Source of the DNA: Bacillota bacterium
GTDB lineage: Bacteria; Bacillota; Clostridia; Acetivibrionales; JAEZXR01
Reading direction: 5' to 3'
Assembly (NCBI GenBank): GCA_023419605.1
Contig: JAEZXR010000138.1
Span: forward strand, 1-64,000
DNA: 64,000 bases
Under the pieces are notes generated by a model, which worked only from the letters and a program-made list of their open reading frames with translations, was not told the origin of the DNA and did no database searches. Made by a program: the position numbers and the translations under genes. Below are positions 17,431 to 25,628 of this stretch, in pieces (within the stretch, counting starts at the first letter, position 1; the number at the start of each line of letters is the position of its first letter).

Positions 17431-19769
17431 GTATTGGCAGTACTGTTGGGAAGCGGTGTCGGCGTAGGCAAAACCACTACCGTATCGTTCTCCATAAGCA
17501 GGGTATCCAGCCCGGCATCTGCATATTTTACAGCAGCGCTGGTCTGGTTATTCCTTACAATGGTGTCTTCCGCATAGGGTACGAGATCGATGGTGGAGGT
17601 AATCCCCCGGTTATTTTCCATCAGGTTGTACGGCATGAGCCGGGTAGAAGGATTATCCAGGTGCAGCCGTTCCATCATACGCATACCGGTAACGGTGTTT
17701 TTAGTGATGGAGTTTGCAAATACCAGATAGGATTGTCTCGGGTTGGTTACGGTCCCATATCCTGTATAGAATCTGTAGTCCAGGTCCGCAGAAGGCCCTG
17801 TGGTATTTTTTACAATGTTATAGTAGGAAGGATGATACCCGGTGGCTCTGCCCATATCCAGTCCGGATATGCAGGCTCCGCCCTCCGCTGTCTGGTTTCC
17901 ATCCACCGTATTGGCCAGACAGTTTCCCCAGAGCCGGATGGGAATCCCCTTGTTATGAGAAGCCGTATTATTCGCCACGATATTTTTTGTATGGAAGCGC
18001 GTTACGGTGAATTTGGAAGTGGTGTCAGGAATTATTTTCCACGCACCCTCTACCGTCAGTGTTGTACCTGTATTGGACAGGACCTTTTTGTACTGCCCTA
18101 CTCCTTTTCCATAGGTAATGAGAACATAGGAATTTTTAAAGAGGTCGGCAGTCCATGCAGTGCCGCTGGCCGAAATGGTGTTGGATGTAGCGGATGCCGC
18201 ATTTCCAAAATACATAAAGGGGTAGTTGAGGTCTGCAATGGAATCAAAGATGATGATTTCCCCGTCGTTAGTGGGAGCAATCTCATCTCCGACATACTGA
18301 ATATCGTTTTCTGCGAAATAGTTCATTTCATTGCTGTGGTAGCCGGGATCCGTAAAACCGGTGCCTACATTGACGGTGATTCCCCTGTGGGCAACTCGTT
18401 TCCCATCTGCATTCCTGCCGTCAATCGTATTCCCTTTGACGATGTTGTTATAGGAGCAGGTTAAAGCCACCGGCGTCCAGTCCCGGCAGTAAATCATATT
18501 ATTGGATACCTTGCTTAGAGTCGCAGCATCCAGGTTTATGCTGTTTCCTGCATTGAAGGTATTGTTTTCAATGAGGATTCTCTTGGTTTCCAACGGTCCT
18601 CCCTGAATCATGATGCCGCCGAAATATCCTTTATTCCCCGTAGCGGGATACCAGTTGTCCACATAGTTATTCCGGAAGACAACATCGGTGGCACCATTAT
18701 TAATAACGACACCCCTGTCGATACTGACACTTCCCACGATCTTCAGCCCCTCTACCGAAACCCGGGTTTCGATATTCATCATTTCAGGGCCTGTGCTTCC
18801 GGGAGTTCCTCCGATCGCTGTCCCATCGATATACTTAATGATGGATTTGTAGTTGCCGGAAGCATCGGTTCCCTCTCCCTTCAACACGATGTCATGTTTC
18901 AGGTAAAGAGTGCTGTCAATGATATACTGTCCTGCAGGAACTAAAACAGTTCCGCCTCCCGCATTTACAGCCGCATCAACGGCACTTTGGATGGCCGTAG
19001 TGTCCGCTGCGGAGTCATTGGGAACAGCCCCATAGCTGGTGATATTGAAGGTATCGGAGGGGGTGGGCGCGTTGACTACGCTGAGGGAGAATACCTTGCC
19101 CCAACCATAGGCACCGCCGTGGCCGTTGTTCACCCATACTTCATAGTTGGCATTGGGCAAGCTTTGAGGCAGGTCAAAGACCAATTCATATTGGTTGACG
19201 GACTTTAAGGCCATGGCATAATAGCTGGAACCGTTTTTCAGGTATACATGTCCATCCGTCAAAGCAGTACTATTGTTATAGGAGAGGTTTTTACCGATAA
19301 CGGTCACTTCTCTGCTTTTCGCCACGTTTACTACATCGGGAAAAACATGATATACTTCCGTCCTGTTTGCCAGCAGTGGATTGCTGAGTCCTCCTGCATT
19401 GTTCGCCCACAGGATGTATTCTCCGTATGCAGTATTGGCAGGAATCACACCGCTAATGGCGTTGGCGGATCTCTTCAATACTGTTACATCGGTGGCCGGT
19501 GTTTGGGTAATGCTGCTTTCATCGAGATTGATGCCAATGATGCTGTCGATCCGGCTGAAATCCGTATCCGGCAAACGGTACAGCTTCATACTGTTCTGGT
19601 CGAAGTTCTCTCCGATTAACTGCACCGTTTCATTAGGTCCTGCCGGATTTGGTGTCGCCTCAAAAATGACCGGCACGCCGGCTGCATGAACGGAAGAAAT
19701 GCCGCTGAACATGCTCAGTACCAGAGCAAGAGACACGGCAAGGGCAAAGATTTTTTTACATTTGTACAC
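15981..19769 (-). CDS. secreted beta-helix polysaccharide-active protein with three LamG-like repeats
   Basis: This 1262-residue protein starts with a signal peptide (cleavage after SVHA, about residue 29) and a region of about 200 residues resembling IPT/TIG or Ig-like folds. A pectate-lyase-3-type right-handed beta-helix follows, beginning FNITSYGAVPNDSAADTTAI near 242 and running to about 770. After a proline/threonine linker (VLPTPTPLPN) come three tandem domains of about 155 residues at about 785-1262. Each domain holds the segments FSDGVA, FRFKDTNNYYALRMWDAS and YQTSEFDN, and resembles LamG/concanavalin-type carbohydrate-binding domains. Such beta-helices include polysaccharide lyases, hydrolases and epimerases; the reaction cannot be assigned. 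There is no cell-wall anchor. The start is GTG with GGAGGT 6 bases upstream. A single-gene unit: its upstream neighbour yesN ends at a terminator (20122), and its own terminator is at 15921. Confidence 0.8.
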   Translation of the reverse strand: MYKCKKIFALAVSLALVLSMFSGISSVHAAGVPVIFEATPNPAGPNETVQLIGENFDQNSMKLYRLPDTDFSRIDSIIGINLDESSITQTPATDVTVLKRSANAISGVIPANTAYGEYILWANNAGGLSNPLLANRTEVYHVFPDVVNVAKSREVTVIGKNLSYNNSTALTDGHVYLKNGSSYYAMALKSVNQYELVFDLPQSLPNANYEVWVNNGHGGAYGWGKVFSLSVVNAPTPSDTFNITSYGAVPNDSAADTTAIQSAVDAAVNAGGGTVLVPAGQYIIDSTLYLKHDIVLKGEGTDASGNYKSIIKYIDGTAIGGTPGSTGPEMMNIETRVSVEGLKIVGSVSIDRGVVINNGATDVVFRNNYVDNWYPATGNKGYFGGIMIQGGPLETKRILIENNTFNAGNSINLDAATLSKVSNNMIYCRDWTPVALTCSYNNIVKGNTIDGRNADGKRVAHRGITVNVGTGFTDPGYHSNEMNYFAENDIQYVGDEIAPTNDGEIIIFDSIADLNYPFMYFGNAASATSNTISASGTAWTADLFKNSYVLITYGKGVGQYKKVLSNTGTTLTVEGAWKIIPDTTSKFTVTRFHTKNIVANNTASHNKGIPIRLWGNCLANTVDGNQTAEGGACISGLDMGRATGYHPSYYNIVKNTTGPSADLDYRFYTGYGTVTNPRQSYLVFANSITKNTVTGMRMMERLHLDNPSTRLMPYNLMENNRGITSTIDLVPYAEDTIVRNNQTSAAVKYADAGLDTLLMENDTVVVLPTPTPLPNSTANTLLDEDFSDGVADGFNISGGTWLAAGGKYVQSNGSGYSFATYAGGSNWTDYTYSADVKTYGALLFRFKDTNNYYALRMWDASNIRFYKVVGGTATYTNYAYTFTPGTSYRLKIAAIGNSFSFYVNDTLLGTVTDSTHASGTVGCYTGYQTSEFDNLYVNNPVLLNENFTDGVADGFTTTSGTWSAAGGKYTQTNATGYHFSYYADGSSWVNYTVSADVKTYGTLLFRFKDTNNYYALRMWDASNIRFYKVVGGTSTYTNYSYSFTAGNTYKLKVVANGNQFSLYVNDTLLGTVTDSAHGSGTVGCYTAYQTSEFDNLLVVSPTPMLVNETFSDGVAEGLTTTSGTWAITNGKYAQSNATGYHFAYYTEGMNWTDYTVAADVKTYGTIVFRFKDTNNYYALRMWDASSIRFYKVVGGVSTYTNYSYNLTAGNTYKFRIVANGGNLSFYVNDTLLGTAADAALASGTVGCYTPYQTSEFDNLFVQ

Positions 19770-19883
19770 AATACTACCTCCTCAATTTTACTTTTCCCTT
19801 TACATTTTATACCTGTATATAGATAGAACCTGGACGGCCTTTATTCCCTCCTTTCATAGAGGAATGTTCTGTTAAGAATTTAC

Positions 19884-19982
19884 AGATATCCAACTTTAAG
19901 CCTTATAATTTCCAGTGGTAAAAATGCCGGTTTTTGGGGCAGTTTTGCCACTGGGTAAATTCAAATCTAAAGTTGGATATCT
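19884..19982. repeat. large palindrome, tentative third member of the 100-bp family
   Basis: The ends, AGATATCCAACTTTA and its inverse, pair perfectly over about 14 bp. An inner stem (AGTGG with CCACT, AAAA with TTTT) and a terminal GCC...GGGGC loop complete a hairpin of about 99 nt. The loop GCCGGTTTTTGGGGC resembles the loops of the two homologous palindromes at 27293 and 47882, but the stems do not align. It lies upstream of the secreted beta-helix gene, in a 386-bp region otherwise holding only that gene's promoter area (TATAAA near 19806) and the yesN terminator. Confidence 0.55.
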
Positions 19983-20121
19983 ATATCAGGCTCATTTTTA
20001 AAAATTCTGTCTATTTTTGTCTAAAAACTCCCCCGACAAAAAAATCCTATCGTAACTTTTCGTAAATTACCATGATATTTCTTTACCTTTTCTATCTGCT
20101 TTTTACTATTTCAAGCCCTTC

Positions 20122-20149
20122 ATAAAAAAAGAGACCTTTTACGGTCTCC
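20122..20149 (-). terminator. terminator of the second yesM-yesN operon
   Basis: A hairpin with GAGACC paired to GGTCTC around a 6-nt loop is followed by TTTTTTT on the minus strand, directly behind the yesN stop codon. It is a canonical intrinsic terminator. Confidence 0.85.
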
Positions 20150-20155
20150 TTTCCA

Positions 20156-21814
20156 TTATCCCAAGTATTCTTTTGGGCTTTTCCCCGTTACTTTCTTAAA
20201 GGCCCGGCTGAAATGCTCCGGAGTGGCATAGCCTACTTTTTCAGCAATCTCATATACCTTTAATTCCGTATTTTTCATATAATTCATCGCTACCTTTATA
20301 CGTACATTGGTCAGGTACTCAACAAAATTCATTCCCACCACCCGGGTAAAGGTACGGCTCAAATAACTGGGACTAACCCCCAGCGCCTCCGCCAATTCCG
20401 TCAGGGATATATTATCCTGGTAACGCTTGTGAATGAAATTTTTTGCCTTATTGATTAACTGACTCCCTTCACCAGCCGCAGAACCGATCTGTGTTAAAAC
20501 TCTCTCCAGCCAGCCGTTTAATTCCGCCAGGGTGCCGTAATCCTTCAGGTATCCCCTGTACTCCTCCAGTATGCTCGAAAGGAGTTCAGAAATATGGTTC
20601 TGTTCCGCAAAATCCAGGAGCAGGTAATAATACTTTCCGAACAAATTTTTAACGCCGTCAATCTGCTGGGGAAGGATGTCCTTGTCTATAATCTGCAGTG
20701 CATTGATTTCTTTCATCATCCGTTCCGAATCCTTGGACCTCAGCAGTTCCTTCAAATGATCCAGGCGTTCCGGCAGCAGGAGCTGCGATGCACCTGACCG
20801 GGCAGGCAGCTTTATATAGCTGACCAGCCTTCCTTTTCCATTGACAAAACTGTACTCCTTTGCCTCCAATGCCTGCCGGTACAGCTTCCGCAAACTCTTG
20901 AAGCCACTCCCGACTTCACTGATTCCGGCCGCCGTATTAACAGCAAAGCAGCTGTTGATTCCCTTCTGAATCTCCTGATAAATCCGTACCGTCTTTTCTT
21001 CCAGGGTTACTTCGCTGGTGATACCGTCGAAGCTGAAAATAATGACATACTGCCCCGGTGAGTTCCGGAAAGCATCTCCCAGTTGGTGGATTCCAAGAAT
21101 CTCTTCGATGACATTTAAGATGGCAAAGTTCAGCAGTTCCCTGCTATCCTTCCAGAGATTGGTCTCCAGCCGGATATAATCATCAATCTCCACCAGCATT
21201 ACTTTTTTTCTTCCTGGACCGATTTTGATGTCAAACTCCTGAAACTCCTGCATTTTCCGGTCATCTACGGGTACTTCCCCCCAGATGGCTTCCTTCAGCA
21301 GCTGCTCCCGGATGGCCCATTTATTCTGATGGAAAAGCTGCTTCATCCGCTGGTTGTTCAGCTTCACTTCCTGTTCCAGGCGCTTCTGCTCTTCCGCTTC
21401 CCGTGCCTTCTCCTTGTCTTCGAAAATCTTCTCTCCAATGCCTTTTAATACCCCTGTAACCTGCCCGGAAGTCATTTCCGCTTTTAAGAGATACTCTTCC
21501 GCCCCCAGCTTAAAAGCCTCACTCACCATACCGAATTCGTCATAGGCGCTTACTACCACAATCCGAAGGGACGGGTAGAGGGATCGGGCTCTGCGGATCA
21601 GCTCCAGACCATCCATCACCGGCATCTTCAAATCCGTCAACAGGATATCCACCCGTTGGGACTCCAGTACCTTCAATGCCTCCAACCCGTTGTAGGAGTC
21701 ACCGACGACCCGGTACCCATTAGCTTCCCAATCAATGATTGATTTCAGCATATCCCGGATGAAAGGCTCATCATCTACCAGCAATACCGTAAGAACTTCC
21801 TTTGAGCTAGCCAT
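20156..21814 (-). CDS. YesN-type response regulator with AraC domain (second pair)
   Basis: This 552-residue regulator has an N-terminal receiver with LLVDDEPFIR, phosphoacceptor D61 in LLTDLKMPVMDG and lysine in YLLKAEM. A coiled-coil stretch (about 140-180) and a long middle region follow. The C-terminal AraC module contains LTELAEALGVSPSYLSRTF and a second helix pair ending KVTGKSPKEYLG. It should bind promoter DNA upstream of sugar-use genes when phosphorylated by the kinase encoded just before it (8-bp overlap). GGGAGGT precedes the ATG. It is one of two candidates to bind the 40-bp element, because a copy lies in front of its own operon (25505-25544). Confidence 0.85.
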   Translation of the reverse strand: MASSKEVLTVLLVDDEPFIRDMLKSIIDWEANGYRVVGDSYNGLEALKVLESQRVDILLTDLKMPVMDGLELIRRARSLYPSLRIVVVSAYDEFGMVSEAFKLGAEEYLLKAEMTSGQVTGVLKGIGEKIFEDKEKAREAEEQKRLEQEVKLNNQRMKQLFHQNKWAIREQLLKEAIWGEVPVDDRKMQEFQEFDIKIGPGRKKVMLVEIDDYIRLETNLWKDSRELLNFAILNVIEEILGIHQLGDAFRNSPGQYVIIFSFDGITSEVTLEEKTVRIYQEIQKGINSCFAVNTAAGISEVGSGFKSLRKLYRQALEAKEYSFVNGKGRLVSYIKLPARSGASQLLLPERLDHLKELLRSKDSERMMKEINALQIIDKDILPQQIDGVKNLFGKYYYLLLDFAEQNHISELLSSILEEYRGYLKDYGTLAELNGWLERVLTQIGSAAGEGSQLINKAKNFIHKRYQDNISLTELAEALGVSPSYLSRTFTRVVGMNFVEYLTNVRIKVAMNYMKNTELKVYEIAEKVGYATPEHFSRAFKKVTGKSPKEYLG

Positions 21815-23591
21815 TTACCGCACCTCCCAATTCCGGCAAACTGATTTCCATAAGGGAGAATTCCCCTGGAACACTTTGAATCCGGATTCCATAATCCGCT
21901 CCATATTGATACCGGATTCGGTCATGAATATTTTTTATACCTACGTGCACTCTGGGAATCTCTTCTAACTGGTATTTGCTGTCAAAAACATTATTGATCT
22001 GTTCTTCCGTCATCCCCACCCCGTTGTCCCAGACTTCAAAGCAGATTTTGCCCGCCCTCTCATAGGCCTTTACCTTAATGAGGGCCATACATCCTTCCTG
22101 ATTCAGCCTTTCGCTCAGGCCATGGCTGATAGAGTTCTCTACCAGGGGCTGCAGGAGCATCCCCGGAACTTTTACCTTTTGAATTGCTTCGTCAATATCA
22201 TATTCCACCTGTATGCGGTTTTTATACCGTATTTGCTGAATATAGATATAATCCTTCAGATTTCCGATCTCCTCCGATATGGGAATCAGCATATCCGCTT
22301 TATTGATGGTGTTGCGCAGCAGTCTGCTGAGAACCATGATCATTTCCGCTACATTATCCGCTTTTTGCAAACTGGCGGTAAACCGGATGGAGCTGAGGGT
22401 ATTGTAAAGAAAATGGGGATTGACCTGGTATTGTAACGATTTGATCTGTGCTTTTCTCTTTTGCTTTTCTTCTTCCACTACGGCCTGAAACAGAGCCTTC
22501 AAATCGCCTACCATGGTATTAAATCCGGAGCAAATCATACCGATTTCATCCTTGGTATTCACCGGAACTGTAACGTCAAAATCCTTCTCACCCACCCTCC
22601 GCATGGCCAGCATCAATTGCTTGATGGGCTTTGAGATGGTCCTGGCACTTACCATGGAAATGGATAGAATCACCAAAAGACAGATTCCCGAAAGTGCCAG
22701 CGTCATCCAGCGAATACTGCGTATCTCCTCTATAAAGTAGAAATAGGGAATCGCCTGCACTACTTTCCAGCCTGTAACCGGTGAGGTATAGAAGGTGATC
22801 ATCATTTCCTCGTTCCCCATCTTTTCCCGGAAATAGCCTTTGCTCTCATTCAAAATCCGGGAAGAAAAGGAATACCGGTTCAGATCACTGAAATAGTCTT
22901 CCTTGTTCTGGGAGATAACCTTTCCCTCCGCATCGGTGATGACTGTAGCTGCATAGGGGGTTTCAACCAGATTCTGATAGATATCCAGAAAGATATTATT
23001 GTTTAATACAAGAACGAAAACACCCTTACTTTCAAAGTCTTTTTTATAGGAGATGTCTCTCACCACCCGGCCCACTAGAAAGGCCCGGCTGGAACTGCTG
23101 ATGGTATTGGGATTTGGAACATTTCCCGCCCATACGCTTTCTCCATTCCCCTTAACAATGGTTTTAAACCATTCATTTTCTTTCAACTGCTGCCATTCCG
23201 GCACATACCCCTTGTAAGCATATCCGTACTCTTTATTGGTAAGCAGGACCACACTATCGATGTCCCCGTCCTTAAAAAATGCCGACTCAAAGAGCTTATC
23301 GATCTCCTGGGCCGATTCGTAGGATTCTACCGATTTATTCACCAGGTCCATGTCATCCATGAACTTGGATATCTTATCTCCCGCAAAAAACTGGTCCATG
23401 TATTTCGCAGCCTTCTGATACTTTACTTCCACATTTCGATTGATCTGCTCCAGCGTGGAGAGAGAGGATCGATTGAGTTTCTCCTGCAAGGCACGGGCAG
23501 AAATAGAGTAGGCAAAAAAACCTATGGCCAGGGTTGGCAGCAGCGATAGTGCAATAATAAGAACAACCAGCTTATTCTGAATGTGTCGCAT
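21807..23591 (-). CDS. YesM-type sensor histidine kinase (second pair)
   Basis: This 594-residue kinase has a transmembrane helix at about 10-30, an extracellular Cache-like domain to about 290, a second transmembrane helix at about 295-315 and a HAMP domain (SKPIKQLMLAMRRVGEKDFD). The LytS/YesM phosphotransfer domain shows YQVNPHFLYNTLSSIRF, and the ATPase domain has PLVENSISHGL and DNGVGMTEEQ. The gene lies 16 bp behind a sugar-binding lipoprotein gene and overlaps its yesN partner by 8 bp, so all three are one transcript. The arrangement suggests that the binding protein presents its ligand to this kinase or that the pair controls nearby import genes. Confidence 0.85.
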   Translation of the reverse strand: MRHIQNKLVVLIIALSLLPTLAIGFFAYSISARALQEKLNRSSLSTLEQINRNVEVKYQKAAKYMDQFFAGDKISKFMDDMDLVNKSVESYESAQEIDKLFESAFFKDGDIDSVVLLTNKEYGYAYKGYVPEWQQLKENEWFKTIVKGNGESVWAGNVPNPNTISSSSRAFLVGRVVRDISYKKDFESKGVFVLVLNNNIFLDIYQNLVETPYAATVITDAEGKVISQNKEDYFSDLNRYSFSSRILNESKGYFREKMGNEEMMITFYTSPVTGWKVVQAIPYFYFIEEIRSIRWMTLALSGICLLVILSISMVSARTISKPIKQLMLAMRRVGEKDFDVTVPVNTKDEIGMICSGFNTMVGDLKALFQAVVEEEKQKRKAQIKSLQYQVNPHFLYNTLSSIRFTASLQKADNVAEMIMVLSRLLRNTINKADMLIPISEEIGNLKDYIYIQQIRYKNRIQVEYDIDEAIQKVKVPGMLLQPLVENSISHGLSERLNQEGCMALIKVKAYERAGKICFEVWDNGVGMTEEQINNVFDSKYQLEEIPRVHVGIKNIHDRIRYQYGADYGIRIQSVPGEFSLMEISLPELGGAVNG

Positions 23592-23607
23592 GGATTTTCC
23601 CCCACCC

Positions 23608-25239
23608 CTATTTAATCTGAGGCAAAATATCTTTCATCTCAGATACTCCTTTTTTAAATACCTCATTCGCCGCCTGGGTGGCTTCCGCCCCTCCAGCCGC
23701 TTCCCATTCACGAACAAATTGATCAAAACTTTCCACGGGCTTGCTTCCTGTAATAAACCCGATGGTCCATTTGTCCCGTACTGTTTGGGCTGCACGAAGC
23801 TTCTGGTCTGCCTCCGCCGGAAGCAGGTCCGTAATCCAGCTAAAATAATCTCTGCCATTTATCACGTTTGCCATGGCTCCGTACTTTGAAATCTCCGCCT
23901 TGTTGGTGGCGGAAAAATAAGCTTGAACACTGGGAATCCCGTGAAAAGCCCCGAAAAAGTTCGTACCTGCTGCTCCATTTTTCTTATCATCCATGTAAGT
24001 ATCTATTTTTACAACGGCGTTATTGTCCTCACTTCGCTTCCAATGCACGCCTTCCTGTCCATAATGTGTCAAGGCATAAATATCCTTGTCGCCCAGAAGC
24101 TTTTCAAAAATCTGTATGGTACGTTCCAATTTTGCCGGTTCTTTTTCCATCTGCTTGCCAAAGCTGACAGCAGAGGTCATTTTTCCCCAGTTATGATATC
24201 CATAATAGCCCTCCGGCCCTTTGGGCGGCGGCGCCTGCACGCCTTTCGCCGATGGATTCAATGCTTTTAATGCGCTGTAAAACCCACCTGCTTCACCATT
24301 CCGGGTCCAGGTGCTATCGATATAGCCAATCTTTCCATTGATGAACTTAGCTCTGATTTTATCCCGATCGGCGGTAATAAATTCCGGATCGATAACACCC
24401 AGAGAATACCAGCGATGAAACAGCGTAAAGGCTTCCTTTGCCTGAGACGTCACAATCCCCATTTTAACGCTTCCATCCTTTTGCAGGCAAAACATATGGG
24501 GAAATACACCATAGGCGCCGAAGAATGTAGACATGATCTGCCGGGTCCCTTCTCCGCCTTTGGCTTCCGGGCAAATACCATAGGTATCCTTTTTCCCGTT
24601 TCTATCGGGATCATTAAAGGTAAAGCGGATAAATGCCTCTTCCACCTCTTGGATAGTTTCCGGCACTTTATGGATTCCTACCGCTTCCAGCCAATCCATG
24701 CGCCAAAAGTCCGTACCCGGTTTGGTCTGGTCTGGCTGCATGATGGGCATTCCATAGTTTTTATCATCAATGCCGGTCACCATCCACACCTCTGAGCCAA
24801 ATTCCAAGGTTTCCTTAAAATACCCCGGAGCATTCTTTTTGATAACCTCATAGGGAACTTCTGCCAGGACGCCTTGTTTCACATACTCACTGATCCGGTT
24901 TCTGTTGTCCCGGTAAATTACATCCGGGATATCTCCACTGGCCACCCTTGTATTGATTTGATCATTCCAGTTTTCCCTATCGAAGGGCAGAAACACAAAA
25001 TCAATGTCCGAAAACAGCTTTTCCAATTCCCTTTCTACAAAGCTGTCAGCATAAACAGGAGCTGTCACCCAGTTGGTAATGGAAAGTTTTGTTCGAGCTT
25101 TTGTTTCATTGCTTGCAGCTTTTTTCGACGGACTTGGCTCCGTATCTTTTTTGCCATTCCAAATGCACCCGGTCAGCCCAGTGGATGCTGCCATCATTAC
25201 ACTTACAAATAGAGCCAGAATTTTTACAGAAGTACGCAT
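23608..25239 (-). CDS. sugar-binding lipoprotein linked to yesM-yesN
   Basis: This 543-residue family 1 extracellular binding protein has a lipoprotein signal with lipobox GLTGC (cysteine at about residue 25) and a serine/lysine-rich linker. The start at 25239 follows GGGGGAG by 5 bases; an upstream ATG at 25278 has no site. It is first in an operon with yesM and yesN rather than with permeases. It may donate its sugar to the LplB2/LplC2 transporter nearby or act as the sensing partner of the kinase. The leader is about 230 nt long, downstream of the promoter element at 25479-25544. Confidence 0.8.
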   Translation of the reverse strand: MRTSVKILALFVSVMMAASTGLTGCIWNGKKDTEPSPSKKAASNETKARTKLSITNWVTAPVYADSFVERELEKLFSDIDFVFLPFDRENWNDQINTRVASGDIPDVIYRDNRNRISEYVKQGVLAEVPYEVIKKNAPGYFKETLEFGSEVWMVTGIDDKNYGMPIMQPDQTKPGTDFWRMDWLEAVGIHKVPETIQEVEEAFIRFTFNDPDRNGKKDTYGICPEAKGGEGTRQIMSTFFGAYGVFPHMFCLQKDGSVKMGIVTSQAKEAFTLFHRWYSLGVIDPEFITADRDKIRAKFINGKIGYIDSTWTRNGEAGGFYSALKALNPSAKGVQAPPPKGPEGYYGYHNWGKMTSAVSFGKQMEKEPAKLERTIQIFEKLLGDKDIYALTHYGQEGVHWKRSEDNNAVVKIDTYMDDKKNGAAGTNFFGAFHGIPSVQAYFSATNKAEISKYGAMANVINGRDYFSWITDLLPAEADQKLRAAQTVRDKWTIGFITGSKPVESFDQFVREWEAAGGAEATQAANEVFKKGVSEMKDILPQIK

Positions 25240-25478
25240 AAAACTCCCCCGATTTCCTACAATAGGATCGTCTTTCACTATGCTGGTGCGACACGCTGAC
25301 GCTGTTTCCGCTGGGTAAGCCGGCCAATAAGATCAAGGTACGATACCTGTGCGCGCGTCATCTCCACAATACTTCCTTTAGTATAACACATTTTGTCCTG
25401 TTCTTTAAGAAAATTATAAAAATACTTATAAAGTTTAAACCCTGTAAAGCCTTTTGTTATGGCCATTTGCCCATTTTT

Positions 25479-25544
25479 ATTGTATCACGCACCACGGGTC
25501 AGCACCATGACTGATTTTGACCTTTACTGTGTTTATTTGACCTC
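25479..25544 (-). promoter_or_regulatory. promoter with shared 40-bp element, copy E (binding protein/yesMN)
   Basis: The minus strand reads GAGGTCAAATAAACACAG, then TAAAGGTCAAAATCAG and TCATGG at 25505-25544. A -10-like TACAAT (25479-25484) lies 20 bp downstream. The positions shared with copies A-D are the ones common to all. The leader between here and 25239 shows no other gene of weight; a 62-codon open frame inside it (25278-25466) lacks a good ribosome site. Confidence 0.65.
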
Positions 25545-25575
25545 TTTCCAATGACTTTATTTTATCTGCCAATTG

Positions 25576-25612
25576 GGAAAAACAGCCGGACCAACTGTGA
25601 TCCGACTGTTTT
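25576..25612 (-). terminator. terminator behind the third binding-protein gene
   Basis: AACAGTCGGA pairs with TCCGGCTGTT (one G-T pair), followed by TTTTTCCC on the minus strand. It separates the transporter operon (29344-25629) from the binding-protein/yesMN operon. Confidence 0.8.
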
Positions 25613-25628
25613 AAGGTACCTGAATTTT

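Noticed and set aside
17661..18464. Plus-strand open frame of 267 codons inside the secreted beta-helix gene
   Set aside because: It is antisense to a gene with clear signal peptide, domains and repeats, and shows no start signal.
25300..25345. GC-rich CGCTGACGCTG/GCGCGC stretch considered as a terminator or attachment site
   Set aside because: It gives no consistent stem with a T tract and no repeat partner elsewhere in the window.
25278..25466. 62-codon frame in the leader of the second binding-protein gene, possibly a leader peptide
   Set aside because: There is no convincing ribosome site at either start and no recognisable sequence. It might be a leader peptide, but support is too weak.
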